DNA of 64,000 nucleotides from Crocinitomicaceae bacterium (GCA_021325675.1 JAJTCM010000001.1:620001-684000); one strand, 5' to 3'. Shown: positions 41,641 through 50,968, counted from the stretch's first letter. Numbers and translations are program-made. Notes: generated from the sequence alone by a model not told the origin.

Positions 41641-42231
41641 TCAACGCATCGTAATCCGCACATCGCGGCAGCTGTTGGCGATCAGCTGAGTGAGGCTCGT
41701 TTTCACAACAACTTTGCTATTGGTTTGCACAAGCGTATCGCAGCCTGTAAACGCTTCGCGGACCGGTCCTTCGGTTTCGATTTCCAGGTTATAGAAAAAG
41801 AGATCGCCCATTCCCAGGTCGTCTGAGCCCATTTCTTCCTGGTTGGGAAAAGAGAAGAAAAGTTCGTTATTCTCAACTTTAAAAAACGTTGTTTTCATGT
41901 AGTCGACATCGTTATACAGCAGGTTACCGCTCAGGTTCAGGGCTTCGAGGTTTTTAAACTTATAGCTGAGCACCGTGACGTATCTTCCCCGGGATTCAAC
42001 TTTTACTTTCGAAATGCCCTTGATTCGTTTAAGTCGGTCCATTTTCCGGATATTGGAGGTGTCTTCCATCAAAGTGGGAGAAGGCTCATCGCCCATCGTT
42101 TTATATAAATCGGTAAAGTCAACGGTCGTTTCTACGCTGCCGGACCAGTTTTTATTGAATTTCACTTTCTGGTTGGCAGTACAGGACGCGAATAGCAGCA
42201 GTAAAAGGCTAGTGTAAAAGGCGTTCTTCAT
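41641..42231 (-). CDS. Lipoprotein of unknown function
   Basis: 196 residues with lipobox LLLLLFASCTANQ (Cys17), so it is an anchored envelope protein. The mature part is beta-rich (VESRGRYVTVLSYKFKNLEAL, about 83-103) and contains Gly/Asp-rich acidic stretches (NQEEMGSDDLGMGDLFF). Two conserved-looking Cys near the C-terminus (TGCDTL and NSCRDV) could form a disulfide. No family recognised. Stand-alone; the divergent neighbour is the Nif3-like gene. Confidence 0.7.
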   Translation of the reverse strand: MKNAFYTSLLLLLFASCTANQKVKFNKNWSGSVETTVDFTDLYKTMGDEPSPTLMEDTSNIRKMDRLKRIKGISKVKVESRGRYVTVLSYKFKNLEALNLSGNLLYNDVDYMKTTFFKVENNELFFSFPNQEEMGSDDLGMGDLFFYNLEIETEGPVREAFTGCDTLVQTNSKVVVKTSLTQLIANSCRDVRITMR

Positions 42232-42376
42232 GAGATTGTTTTTACCGAAGATAAGAAATCCTGAGCAGCAATCAGTTGAAGAATTCCCGGAGATTGTTGT
42301 AAAAAAAGAATTTAGAATTGAAAATGGAGAGTGAAAAATTCGAATAAAAAAGTATTTTTGAACTCAATTCAATCAC

Positions 42377-43471
42377 ATGAAAATAAAAGAACTGACTTCC
42401 TTCCTGGAGCAAAAATACCCGCTGGGATCGCAGGCTGATTTTGACAATTGCGGCTTGATTACCGGCGATTCCGAGAATGAAATCACATCCGTTTTGGTGA
42501 GCCTGGACTGTACGGAAGAAATAATTGAAGAAGCGATTACACTGGGCGCGAACGTCATTGTTTCCCACCACCCGATCGTTTTCAAAGGCTTAAAAAAAAT
42601 TACCGGCAAAAACTACGTGGAGCGCACGATCATCAAAGCGATCCAGAATAACATTGCTATTTACGCCGTCCATACGAATTTAGACCATCATATTTCGGGT
42701 GTGAATGCGGAAATTGCGTCGCGTTTGGAGCTTGAAAACGTTCAAATTCTGGACCCGGTACAAAACAGCCTGTATAAATTATGTGTTTTTGTTCCGCAAG
42801 ACCATGTTTCCCAGGTGGAGCGCTCTATGTTCCATGCAGGTGCCGGTAAAATCGGGAATTATGCCGAATGCAGCTTTGAGTCCGCAGGAATAGGCAGTTT
42901 TAAGCCGCTGGAAGGAGCAGATCCGTTTGAAGGCAAGATCGGGAGCCGCACCAAAGCTTCGGAAAGCAAAATTGAGGTTTTGGTCAGCAAACATAAATTG
43001 GCTGCCGTACTGCACGCCATGAACGACGCCCATCCTTACGAAGAAGTCGCTCACGATATTTTACCGCTTCATAACAGCAACCAGGAAGAAGGATCCGGTA
43101 TGATCGGTGAGCTGAAAAACCCGGTAGACACCCTGACTTTCCTGGCGAAAATTAAGCAGGTTTTCCATTGTGGTGTCATCCGCCACACCGATATTGTGAA
43201 GCAAAAAATCCGGACAGTAGCTGTTTGCGGCGGTTCAGGCAGCTTTTTACTGAATAAGGCAATTGCCCGGAAAGCGGATTTGTTTATTACTGCAGATTTC
43301 AAATACCACGAATTCTTTGATGCGGAAGACAAAATTGTCATTGCTGACATCGGGCATTATGAAAGCGAACAATTCACAATTAATTTAATCCAGCGTGAAA
43401 TATCAAATAATTTTGCTAAATTTGCGGTTCATTTGACAGGAATTAATACAAATCCTATAAATTATTTTTAG
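42377..43471 (+). CDS. Nif3-like dinuclear metal-centre protein
   Basis: 364 residues, the long form with an inserted PII/CutA-like domain (about 130-235). Metal ligands are visible in VIVSHHPIVF (about 60-69), AVHTNLDHHISGVN (about 98-111) and DIGHYESEQF (about 329-338). The Nif3/YbgI (DUF34) family forms toroidal hexamers; the activity is unsettled, although some members are annotated as GTP cyclohydrolase 1 type 2. It is 3 bases from the next gene, a zinc-ribbon coiled-coil protein, a pairing that recurs across bacteria and hints at joint function. Confidence 0.9.
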   Translation: MKIKELTSFLEQKYPLGSQADFDNCGLITGDSENEITSVLVSLDCTEEIIEEAITLGANVIVSHHPIVFKGLKKITGKNYVERTIIKAIQNNIAIYAVHTNLDHHISGVNAEIASRLELENVQILDPVQNSLYKLCVFVPQDHVSQVERSMFHAGAGKIGNYAECSFESAGIGSFKPLEGADPFEGKIGSRTKASESKIEVLVSKHKLAAVLHAMNDAHPYEEVAHDILPLHNSNQEEGSGMIGELKNPVDTLTFLAKIKQVFHCGVIRHTDIVKQKIRTVAVCGGSGSFLLNKAIARKADLFITADFKYHEFFDAEDKIVIADIGHYESEQFTINLIQREISNNFAKFAVHLTGINTNPINYF

Positions 43472-43474
43472 CAC

Positions 43475-44218
43475 ATGGCTGCAACAGCATCTAAAAAAGA
43501 AGTATCAGTAGCGGACAAATTGGACGCATTATATGAATTACAAAAGATTGATTCTGAAATCGATAGAATCCGTACCATCCGTGGTGAGCTGCCATTGGAA
43601 GTTCAGGACCTGGAGGACGAATTGACCGGTTTGGATACCCGTTTGAAAAAACTGGCTGATGAAATCAAAGAACTGGAACAAGAGGTTTCCGATCGTAAAA
43701 ATGCAGTAAAAGACGCTGAAAACGCTATTGCCAAATACAAAGAGCAGCAAAAAAATGTCCGCAATAACCGTGAATACGAATCTTTGGACAAAGAGATCGA
43801 ATTCCAGGGGCTGGAGATCAAGCTGCACGAAAAGCGTTCAAAAGAAGCGAAGATCAACATCTCTAACAAAAAAGAAATTTACGACGAAGCGAAAATCCGT
43901 TTCGATTTAAGAAAAGGTGATTTAACTACCAAGCAAGGCGAGCTCGACGAAATCGTAAGCGAAACGCGCAAAGAGGAAGACACTTTACTTGAAAAATCAG
44001 ATAAAGCGAAAGCCCTGATTGACGAGCGTCTTGTTACTGCTTACAACCGTTTGCGTAACAATGCTAAGAACGGATTGGCAGTTGTACCGGTTGACCGTGA
44101 TTCTTGCGGTGGCTGCTTCAACAAGATCCCGCCTCAGCGCCAATTGGATATTCAATCCAAGAAGAAAGTGATCGTTTGCGAGCACTGCGGAAGGATTCTC
44201 GTTCCAAACGAAGAGTAA
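43475..44218 (+). CDS. Zinc-ribbon coiled-coil protein
   Basis: 247 residues. A long antiparallel coiled coil (about 15-185, LYELQKIDSEIDRIRTIRGE, then Lys/Glu heptads) ends in a C4 zinc ribbon (about 207-240: CGGCFNKI and CEHCGRIL). This matches the C4-type zinc-ribbon family associated with Nif3 (zf-RING_7). Known members may act in RNA or translation quality control, but the role is not established. The gene starts 3 bases after the Nif3-like stop and is followed by an intrinsic terminator, so these two form a closed operon. Confidence 0.88.
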   Translation: MAATASKKEVSVADKLDALYELQKIDSEIDRIRTIRGELPLEVQDLEDELTGLDTRLKKLADEIKELEQEVSDRKNAVKDAENAIAKYKEQQKNVRNNREYESLDKEIEFQGLEIKLHEKRSKEAKINISNKKEIYDEAKIRFDLRKGDLTTKQGELDEIVSETRKEEDTLLEKSDKAKALIDERLVTAYNRLRNNAKNGLAVVPVDRDSCGGCFNKIPPQRQLDIQSKKKVIVCEHCGRILVPNEE

Positions 44219-44240
44219 ATACAAGCTTATTATATAGAAG

Positions 44241-44268
44241 AAGGCGCTCCGAAACGGGCGTCTTTTTT
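44241..44268 (+). terminator. Rho-independent terminator of the Nif3/zinc-ribbon operon
   Basis: AAGGCGCTC (44241-44249), loop CGAAAC, GGGCGTCTT (44256-44264) with two G-U pairs, followed by T6. It is 22 bases after the stop. Confidence 0.85.
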
Positions 44269-44280
44269 ATTATATGATAT

Positions 44281-44438
44281 CGCCGCGAAGACACTAAGTC
44301 TCAAAGTTACACGAAGATATTTCAGTAATATCGGGACACTGATTATAACGCAGAAATCGCAAAAAAGCTTTTTAAAATTTGGCGTCAGAATAGGAAAAAT
44401 TCGCGACCTTCGCGAAACCTTTGCTTACTTTGCGATCC
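44281..44438. repeat. Decayed repeat region between convergent genes
   Basis: Contains CGCGAAGACACTAAGTCTC, GTTACACGAAGA and CGCGACCTTCGCGAAACC. Fragments similar to those at 6052-6125 and 29500-29540 suggest worn copies of a dispersed element. No ORF fits. Confidence 0.35.
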
Positions 44439-44441
44439 TAT

Positions 44442-46640
44442 CTAAATCCGCACACCGATTACACAAACATCATCCACTTGCTCAAGCTCCTGTTTCCAGT
44501 TTTCAAAAACGCTGTCGATGTGCCCTTTCTTTTCATCCATTGCTTTCTCACCCAGCGACAGGAGCAGCTCTTTCATCTGGCTCGCTTTGAACTTCTTGCC
44601 TTTCGGCCCTCCGAACTGGTCCTGGAACCCGTCTGTAGAGATGTAAATCTCATCTCCGGGCATCAGCTCAATTTCATGGTTTGTGAAGGCTTGCGCATAG
44701 GCGTATTTGCCGATAGGCTGTTTGTCGGCTTTGTATTCGATCACCTGGTTTTCGCGGATGATCCACAAAGGATTGTGTGCGCCGGACCATTGAAGCAGGT
44801 TTCCGTCGAGCTTCATTGCGCAAAGTGAAATATCCATTCCGTCTTTTACGTCTTCGTCGGATTTTTCAAATTCTGCAATAACGATTTCGCGGGTTTTGTC
44901 CAGGATGTCTGACGGCTTTTTCAGAGAGAATTCTTTAACGCTCCGATTCAGGGCGTTGTGGCACACCACTGAAACCATCGCCCCGGGAACGCCGTGGCCT
45001 GTGCAATCAGCAGCAGCAAAAAAAACCATGTCGCCGATCACCTCAAACCAGTAAAAATCACCGGCAACAATGTCTTTTGGTTTGTAAAGGATAAACGAAT
45101 CCTTGAAGTATTCACGCACAAGCTTCGGTTGTGGTAAAATGGCCGACTGGATCCGTTTTGCATACGTGATCGAATCCGTGATTTCACGGTTTTTCTCTTC
45201 TACGAGGTGTTTTTGATCTTCAATAATTGCTTTCTGCTTTTGCGTTACCCGGAAGCGGTTGACGATCAGCCCGAGAAAAATAATCACGAATACCAGGATC
45301 CCCAAAGCGAAGTAAAGGATCAGGCGTTGTTTTTCTTTTTCCTGGCGGGAAATCGCCATCTTTTTTTCGTGCTCTTCCTGGGCCTTCACCCGTTCTTTTT
45401 CAAATTCATGTGTCAAACCCTGCGTCAGCGCTTCCTTATGGTTGTTCTGGTTCAGCACTTTGTCGCGCATACTGAAAAAAAGCGTTTGCATTTCGTACGC
45501 TTTGTCCCACTTGCCCCAGGCCTTGTAAATATCCCTGAGCACGCCATAAGCTGATTCCTTGTGTTCCGGTGAATCAATCTCCTCCCCGATCTTGAGCGCT
45601 TTCAATCCGTAAATTTCGGCCTCGGCAAGATCTCGTGACCTTAAATAAAGGTCTGCGATATGAATATAGCCCATCGCAATTCCATCCTTATTATTGGCTT
45701 CCAGGTCCAGGGCCAGGCTTTCCTTCGAGTATTGCAGCGCTTTTTCCGTTTCCCCGGTTTCAAAATAAACCTTCCCGATATTACCCAGCGCTGTAGCAAC
45801 GCCGATTTTATCACCTTCAGATTCATAATACCGGCGTGACATTTCGTAATATTCAATGGCTTTCTCTTTGCGGTCCAGCTTACTGTTAATGAAACCAATG
45901 TTATTATACGTGGTCGCCATACCGATCTTGTCGTTGATCTCTTCCTGGATTTTCAGGCTTTTATCGTAATAGACAAGTGCCTGCTCGTAATCCTGCTGTT
46001 CATCGAATGCTACGCCAATATTGCCGTAAATCGTAGCCATCGCTTCCGGTTCATTCGCTTTATCGGCGATCCGCAGACCTTTGAAATAATATTTAAGGGC
46101 TTTCGGTACATTTCCCCGGCTATGGGAAACACTTCCGAGATTGTTGTAATACAACGCTATACCGGCCTGATCGCCAATTTCCCGGTAAACCGGAAGACTT
46201 TTGTTGTAATAATAAACCGCCATTTTGTTATTGCCTTGCCCATTAACGAAAAAACCGGCGTTATTGAGCGCGTCAGCATAATATTTGGAGACAATCTTAC
46301 GTCCTTTCTTATTGTCTTTATTTTCAAGCCATTTTTCGCACAAGGAAATAATCAGGCTGTTGTAGCGGGGCCAGATCAGGTTTTCCTGGGATGTCTCAGA
46401 AATCACAGCGAGATAAGTGATCTTTTCAGGAAAGCTTTTTGTTTGGTGGTACTTTTCGAGGTTCACTTTGAGCAAACCGATCTCTACTTTCTCTACTCCT
46501 TCCAGGTCAAGTGAATCCAGCAGGTAAAACTTTTTGTCGGCGAATTTTTGGGAATACGTATTGTTAGCTAAAACCAGGAGACCGAACAGAAATAAAAGCC
46601 TTATTTTATACAGTAAAAAACAGTGGATCGATCTTTTCAT
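44442..46640 (-). CDS. TPR sensor with SpoIIE-type PP2C phosphatase, copy 1
   Basis: 732 residues. Signal peptide or anchor (about 10-30), helical N-domain, at least six TPR repeats (about 135-395, such as ALYYNNLGSVSHSRGNVPKALKYYF), one membrane segment (about 441-462, LILYFALGILVFVIIFLGLI), coiled coil (about 465-500) and a SpoIIE/PP2C domain (about 510-732) with VAGDFYWFE, AADCTGHGVPGAMVS and VKDGMDISL. The phosphatase Asp residues are present. Likely a periplasmic TPR sensor controlling a cytosolic Ser/Thr phosphatase that acts on STAS or anti-sigma partners. It points away from copy 2 (47072-49066), which has the STAS-like partner gene. Confidence 0.88.
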   Translation of the reverse strand: MKRSIHCFLLYKIRLLFLFGLLVLANNTYSQKFADKKFYLLDSLDLEGVEKVEIGLLKVNLEKYHQTKSFPEKITYLAVISETSQENLIWPRYNSLIISLCEKWLENKDNKKGRKIVSKYYADALNNAGFFVNGQGNNKMAVYYYNKSLPVYREIGDQAGIALYYNNLGSVSHSRGNVPKALKYYFKGLRIADKANEPEAMATIYGNIGVAFDEQQDYEQALVYYDKSLKIQEEINDKIGMATTYNNIGFINSKLDRKEKAIEYYEMSRRYYESEGDKIGVATALGNIGKVYFETGETEKALQYSKESLALDLEANNKDGIAMGYIHIADLYLRSRDLAEAEIYGLKALKIGEEIDSPEHKESAYGVLRDIYKAWGKWDKAYEMQTLFFSMRDKVLNQNNHKEALTQGLTHEFEKERVKAQEEHEKKMAISRQEKEKQRLILYFALGILVFVIIFLGLIVNRFRVTQKQKAIIEDQKHLVEEKNREITDSITYAKRIQSAILPQPKLVREYFKDSFILYKPKDIVAGDFYWFEVIGDMVFFAAADCTGHGVPGAMVSVVCHNALNRSVKEFSLKKPSDILDKTREIVIAEFEKSDEDVKDGMDISLCAMKLDGNLLQWSGAHNPLWIIRENQVIEYKADKQPIGKYAYAQAFTNHEIELMPGDEIYISTDGFQDQFGGPKGKKFKASQMKELLLSLGEKAMDEKKGHIDSVFENWKQELEQVDDVCVIGVRI

Positions 46641-46746
46641 TCTTATAATTCCCTCAGCTAAACAGACTTACTTAGTAAAGCCTTTTTATAATTTAAATAA
46701 AACCGCTTAAAAGTAACAAAATTCCATTTTATTTTTCGTTTTGTTC

Positions 46747-46775
46747 AAAAAAATAGCCGGTACAAGACCGGCTAT
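46747..46775 (-). terminator. Terminator of the 69-residue gene
   Basis: ATAGCCGGT (46753-46761), loop ACAAG, ACCGGCTAT (46767-46775): a perfect 9-base stem. On the minus strand it is followed by a T-run (46753-46747). It separates this small gene from the TPR-SpoIIE gene downstream. Confidence 0.88.
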
Positions 46776-46813
46776 AATATAGAAACTGTCCTAAAGACAA
46801 CTTTCGTTCTTTT

Positions 46814-47023
46814 TTATTTTTTGATGATTTGCTTAACTATTTTTCTGCCACTTGGAGTTGTTATGGTTACAAAACGTACCTTTTCATTCACAAGGAATTC
46901 CACGTGAGCGCCTTGTTTTGCGAAATCAAAATCACCATCTGTTACATCTTCTTTGATGCGACCTGTATCCTCATCGTAAAACTCTGCGATGAATCCTTCT
47001 CTTTCTGTTTCTACTACTGACAT
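46814..47023 (-). CDS. Small protein of unknown function between two SpoIIE genes
   Basis: 69 residues with its own promoter-like site and terminator, so a genuine gene rather than a chance frame. It is predicted all-beta (GFIAEFYDEDTGRIKEDV, HVEFLVNEKVRFVTITTPSG) like a small OB- or cold-shock-like barrel, ending in Lys (RKIVKQIIKK). No signal peptide. A nucleic-acid-binding role is possible from the barrel-like pattern and basic tail, but that is inference. Not a named family to me. Confidence 0.7.
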   Translation of the reverse strand: MSVVETEREGFIAEFYDEDTGRIKEDVTDGDFDFAKQGAHVEFLVNEKVRFVTITTPSGRKIVKQIIKK

Positions 47024-47052
47024 TTTTTATATATTTACAAAGTTTAAGTAGC

Positions 47053-47085
47053 CAAATATAAAACTATTTTTGTGAAAATAACAAA
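47053..47085 (-). promoter_or_regulatory. Promoter of the 69-residue gene
   Basis: On the minus strand TTTG (47085-47082), 21-base spacer, TATATTTG (47060-47053): a full consensus match. The leader would be about 23 bases. The -33 box lies inside the divergent SpoIIE gene's first codons. Confidence 0.6.
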
Positions 47086-49066
47086 ATACCTGTTTTTTTT
47101 ATTCCTCATTCATCTATCTAATAGTTGCCTTAGTCAAACAAATGAAGGTTCTTATCTTAATAAGATTAGATCTGCAAAAAACGATACAACAAAAATTAAT
47201 TTATATATTGAGCTCATCGGCAAACTAATTGACTCTGACCCAAATAAAGCATTAAAATACAGTTTGCAGGCGGAAAAGCTTGCTCTCCCTAACAATCATA
47301 AATTACCTAAAATTTATTACTTTATTGCTGCCTGCCACTCCTATTTGTCATCTTATAAAGAGGCGACAGATTATGCTTTTGAAGTAATTAAGGCTTCTAA
47401 GAAAATTAAAGGTCCTGAAAAATATGATTATGAAGGTCAGGCATTAGAGCTTTTGGCAGGAATTAATTCCCAATTGGGTGACAATGAAATGGCTATTCAA
47501 AACCAGATTGATGCTATATCTGCATATAAGAAAATTCCAGGTGATAATTATTATTTTGTGGCTTATGTCAATTTAGCTAATCTTTTTCTTGAGCAAAAGA
47601 AATATGAATCCTCTTTATATTATTACCGCTTTGTTGAAGATAATATTGAAAATGAAGGTCTTCAAGAATATTACCCTTATGTCTATAACGGAATAGCTGT
47701 TAGTTACAGTGGTCAAAAAAAGATAAAAAAGGCACTGGAATATTATGAAAAATCAAAAGATGCGATTTTAAAGTACACTTCTAACGATTTGTCTTCTCTT
47801 GCTATTTCATATAACAATATTGGAGATTTGCAAAATGAAACTGGACAGTATACTTCAGCTATCCTGAACTTATCAGAAGCGGAAGAATTATTTAAAAGTC
47901 TCAAGGATAAACAAAACCTAAGTGATGTGTATTACAATTTATCCCTGGCATATAAAAATTTAAACCAATTTGAGAAATCCAATGAGTACATGCTCAAATA
48001 CATGCAACTCAAGGATTCAATTTTTGACGAAGAAACCCGCCAAAGCATCCACGATCTTTCCATTAAATACGAATCGGAAAAGAAGGAGCAGCAAAACAAA
48101 ATCCTGGCGAAGGATAACGAAAAGAAACAGCTGTCGATTTATTTTTCATTGGCAGGATTGGTGCTCGTTTTCTTCATCCTGCTGATTATTTTCAGGAACA
48201 ACCGGGTGAAGGCGCGGATCAACCGCAAGCTGGAGGAACAAAACCAGCTGATCGAGCAGCAAAAAGCCGTTGTTGTGGAGCAGCATCTTTTACTGGAAGA
48301 AAAAAACACCGAAATTACGGATAGCATCAAGTACGCCAAACGCATCCAGGGGGCGATCCTGCCGCCGGAACAGAAATGGAAAGCGATTTTGCCGCAGTCA
48401 TTTGTGCTCAATAAACCAAAGGATATCCTGAGCGGGGATTTTTTCTGGATTGCTGAAAATGACAAATTTATTTTTGTGGCGGCCGCTGATTGCACGGGAC
48501 ATGGCGTTCCCGGCGCCCTGATTTCAATTGTGAATTTCAACCTGCTGAACAAAGCCGTATTGGAGCGCGGACTGGAGCAGCCCTCAGAAATTATCGATGC
48601 CGTAAACATCTGGCTGACCGAAAGCCTTAACCAGGCAAGTGATGAAGGAACGATTAAAGACGGGATGGATATCGCCCTGATCTCCATACACAAAGCGAGT
48701 GGAAAAGTCTTGTATTCCGGGGCAAACAACCCGCTCTACATTTTCCATGACGACGAGCTGACAGAATACAAAAGCGATAAATTCCCGGTGGGCGCTTTCC
48801 TGGGCGAAAACCCGCAGCGCTTTACAACAAAAGAAATTACGGCTTCGAAAGGCGATCATATTTATTTGTTTTCCGATGGCTTTGCAGATCAGTTCGGCGG
48901 GCCTCATGGTAAAAAATACAAGTACAAGCAATTTAAGGAAACTTTGCTTGAAGCAACAAAACTTCCGGTTGACCGTCAGCGGGATTTTCTCAATGAAGCT
49001 CACAGCGCCTGGTGCGGCCCCCTCGAACAAACGGACGATGTACTTGTTATAGGTATACAGCTTTAG
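47072..49066 (+). CDS. TPR sensor with SpoIIE-type PP2C phosphatase, copy 2
   Basis: 664 residues with GTG start at 47072 before a signal peptide (KITKYLFFLFLIHLSNSCLSQ). TPR-like helices occupy about 30-310, the membrane segment is about 353-374 (LSIYFSLAGLVLVFFILLII), then coiled coil (about 378-415) and a SpoIIE domain (about 430-664: LSGDFFWIAEN, AADCTGHGVPGALIS, IKDGMDIAL, SDGFADQFGGP). The DNA for residues 1 to about 305 is visibly AT-rich and then switches to the local composition, so the sensor half looks imported. It stands 2 bases before a STAS-like gene, the probable target. Related to copy 1 in the output domain but with different TPR sequence. Confidence 0.88.
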   Translation: MKITKYLFFLFLIHLSNSCLSQTNEGSYLNKIRSAKNDTTKINLYIELIGKLIDSDPNKALKYSLQAEKLALPNNHKLPKIYYFIAACHSYLSSYKEATDYAFEVIKASKKIKGPEKYDYEGQALELLAGINSQLGDNEMAIQNQIDAISAYKKIPGDNYYFVAYVNLANLFLEQKKYESSLYYYRFVEDNIENEGLQEYYPYVYNGIAVSYSGQKKIKKALEYYEKSKDAILKYTSNDLSSLAISYNNIGDLQNETGQYTSAILNLSEAEELFKSLKDKQNLSDVYYNLSLAYKNLNQFEKSNEYMLKYMQLKDSIFDEETRQSIHDLSIKYESEKKEQQNKILAKDNEKKQLSIYFSLAGLVLVFFILLIIFRNNRVKARINRKLEEQNQLIEQQKAVVVEQHLLLEEKNTEITDSIKYAKRIQGAILPPEQKWKAILPQSFVLNKPKDILSGDFFWIAENDKFIFVAAADCTGHGVPGALISIVNFNLLNKAVLERGLEQPSEIIDAVNIWLTESLNQASDEGTIKDGMDIALISIHKASGKVLYSGANNPLYIFHDDELTEYKSDKFPVGAFLGENPQRFTTKEITASKGDHIYLFSDGFADQFGGPHGKKYKYKQFKETLLEATKLPVDRQRDFLNEAHSAWCGPLEQTDDVLVIGIQL

Positions 49067-49068
49067 CA

Positions 49069-49509
49069 ATGACGGGGCCCGGACTACATAAGGTGAAGTG
49101 TGACATTTCGGAAGTTACTCTGCTAACGGAAGATATCCTGCTGATCGAGATCCAGCCCGAAAAAGAGTTCAAACTCAGGGATTTTAACCAATTATTTGAA
49201 GCAGCCAAACAAATCGGCGGCGGGCGAAAATTCTACAACCTGTGTATCGTAGGCGCGCACACGCTTCCCTCCCACAAAGCACGCGAAGCATCAACGAGCA
49301 AGGAGGGCTGCATTTATAAAAAGGCGGATGCTTTTGTGATTCATTCTGCTGCCCAAAAGTTCGTTGGTAACGTTTACCTGAAATTTCATAAGCCCTGCGT
49401 CCCCACTAAATTTTTCACCAACCGCGAAAAAGCGGAAAAATGGCTGCGGGAAATGATAAAAGCTGAAAAACAGCAAGCTGATGAATTCCTTTCTTATCCT
49501 GCGAGATAA
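49069..49509 (+). CDS. STAS/SpoIIAA-like partner of the SpoIIE phosphatase
   Basis: 146 residues from ATG 49069, 2 bases after the SpoIIE stop; the frame extends upstream into that gene without support. Alternating strands and helices (VTLLTEDILLIEIQPEKEF, LRDFNQLFEAAKQI, YNLCIVGAHTLPSH, ADAFVIHSAAQKFVGNVYL) fit a STAS-like alpha/beta fold of the DUF7793 type that is recurrently linked to SpoIIE proteins in Bacteroidota. The classic phospho-acceptor Ser of SpoIIAA is not obvious. Probably the regulatory target or output of the phosphatase (context inference). Its end overlaps the end of the convergent dltA-like gene by 16 bases. Confidence 0.65.
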   Translation: MTGPGLHKVKCDISEVTLLTEDILLIEIQPEKEFKLRDFNQLFEAAKQIGGGRKFYNLCIVGAHTLPSHKAREASTSKEGCIYKKADAFVIHSAAQKFVGNVYLKFHKPCVPTKFFTNREKAEKWLREMIKAEKQQADEFLSYPAR

Positions 49510-50966
49510 ATCTCCTGTAATTTCTTTTTGTCCGCCTTACCGTTTTGGTTGAGCGGCATTTTATCCAGGACCCTGATATCTGAAGGAACCATATAATGGG
49601 GAATGGAAAGCTCCAGCCTGTTCAGGATATCATGGCGTGCATCCAGGCTTGTTCCTGGTTTTAATTCCACGAGGCTCACGATTTTTTTTACTTCATCATT
49701 CCTGCGAAGGGCGATCGTTTCCGACTTGACAACATACTCAATCTCATCAATTTTCGCCGTGATCTCATTCAGCTCGATCCTGTAGCCATGGAGCTTCACC
49801 TGGTCGTCATTGCGTCCTTTGCAAAACAGCATACCGTCTTTCATATACCCGTTATCACCGGTGCGAAAAGCGCGCTCGCCATCAATTTGAATGAATTTTT
49901 GTTCGTTCAGGTCCGGGCGGTTCAAATAGCCGATCGAAACATTTTTTCCGGCGATAATAATCTCATCGCCATCGATCAGTATCCGGCTTTCTGCTTTGGG
50001 GTAGCCCACAGGCAGCGGGTTGTACTCATTGATCTCTTTTTCCGTGATTTCGATGAGCGTTGTTGCCACAGTTGCTTCCGTTGGCCCGTAAGTATTATAA
50101 ATCCTGGTGTTACTGTAATTTTCCTTCAGGGATTTAGCCAAAATATTAGGGAGCATTTCGCCGCAAAAAAGGAAATACTTTAAACCTGAAGCCAGCTTGG
50201 GATCAGACATCCTGGAGTAAATAAATGCAAAGGAAGGTGTTGAAACCCAAACGGTTCCCCCGTGCTGAGCGATCCGCTCCAGGAAAACATCCGGCTGCTC
50301 GGTAATTTCTTTCGAATTCAGCAAAAGCGTTGCCCCAAGCGCCGAAAAAGTCATTAATTCATAGACAGAAAGGTCAAAGCTGAACAAGGCGACATTGATA
50401 AATACATCCGAAGCTGAAAAACCAAAATCGCTTGTCATCCAGCGCACGAAGGACTGTACGGCTTCCGTAGAAATCTGTACTCCTTTTGGTTCGCCGGTGC
50501 TACCCGAGGTAAAAATCGTATAAACGAGCGGATCATTTGCTTTTTCAGCAGCGTAAGGCATTTCTTTTTGTGTAATCAGCCTGCAGTTATTTTCTTTCAG
50601 GTGAATTTCCGCCGTTCCTTCCAGGTTGAGCGGTCCTTCAGAACAATTGATAACCAGGTCAACGGACGCAATGCTTACAACTGATTCGATACGCTGGCGC
50701 GGATACACCACATCAACCGGTATATAGCTCATTTCCAGCTTCATGCAGGCGTAAACGGCTACAATCATTTCCGCTTCCTTATGCCCATAAATGATCACCG
50801 GGTTTTGGAGTGAAGTCAGCTTATTTTCGGTTAAAAATTCACAAAAGCGATCCACTTCCTGCTGAAAATCAAGCCAGCTTAAGGTGCGCGATTCGCTGAT
50901 AACTGCCGCTTTTCCGGGCTGAATATCCAACTCTGTAAACTCTTTTTGACTGAATGAGAACTTCAT
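49494..50966 (-). CDS. dltA: DltA-like amino acid:carrier-protein ligase
   Basis: 490 residues. Adenylation-domain motifs: FTSGSTGEPKGVQIS (phosphate loop), FCGEMLPN, YNTYGPTEATVA, FRTGDNGYMKDG, GRNDDQVKLHGYRIEL and the catalytic Lys motif PLNQNGKADKKK near the C-terminus. FCGE and LPVGYPK are the form seen in DltA, D-alanine:carrier ligases, where the Cys lines the D-Ala pocket. It should activate an amino acid (D-Ala by analogy) and load it on the carrier encoded at 53524. Last gene of a five-gene operon, 2 bases after the MBOAT gene. A different amino acid cannot be excluded. Confidence 0.85.
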   Translation of the reverse strand: MKFSFSQKEFTELDIQPGKAAVISESRTLSWLDFQQEVDRFCEFLTENKLTSLQNPVIIYGHKEAEMIVAVYACMKLEMSYIPVDVVYPRQRIESVVSIASVDLVINCSEGPLNLEGTAEIHLKENNCRLITQKEMPYAAEKANDPLVYTIFTSGSTGEPKGVQISTEAVQSFVRWMTSDFGFSASDVFINVALFSFDLSVYELMTFSALGATLLLNSKEITEQPDVFLERIAQHGGTVWVSTPSFAFIYSRMSDPKLASGLKYFLFCGEMLPNILAKSLKENYSNTRIYNTYGPTEATVATTLIEITEKEINEYNPLPVGYPKAESRILIDGDEIIIAGKNVSIGYLNRPDLNEQKFIQIDGERAFRTGDNGYMKDGMLFCKGRNDDQVKLHGYRIELNEITAKIDEIEYVVKSETIALRRNDEVKKIVSLVELKPGTSLDARHDILNRLELSIPHYMVPSDIRVLDKMPLNQNGKADKKKLQEIYLAG

Positions 50967-50968
50967 AC

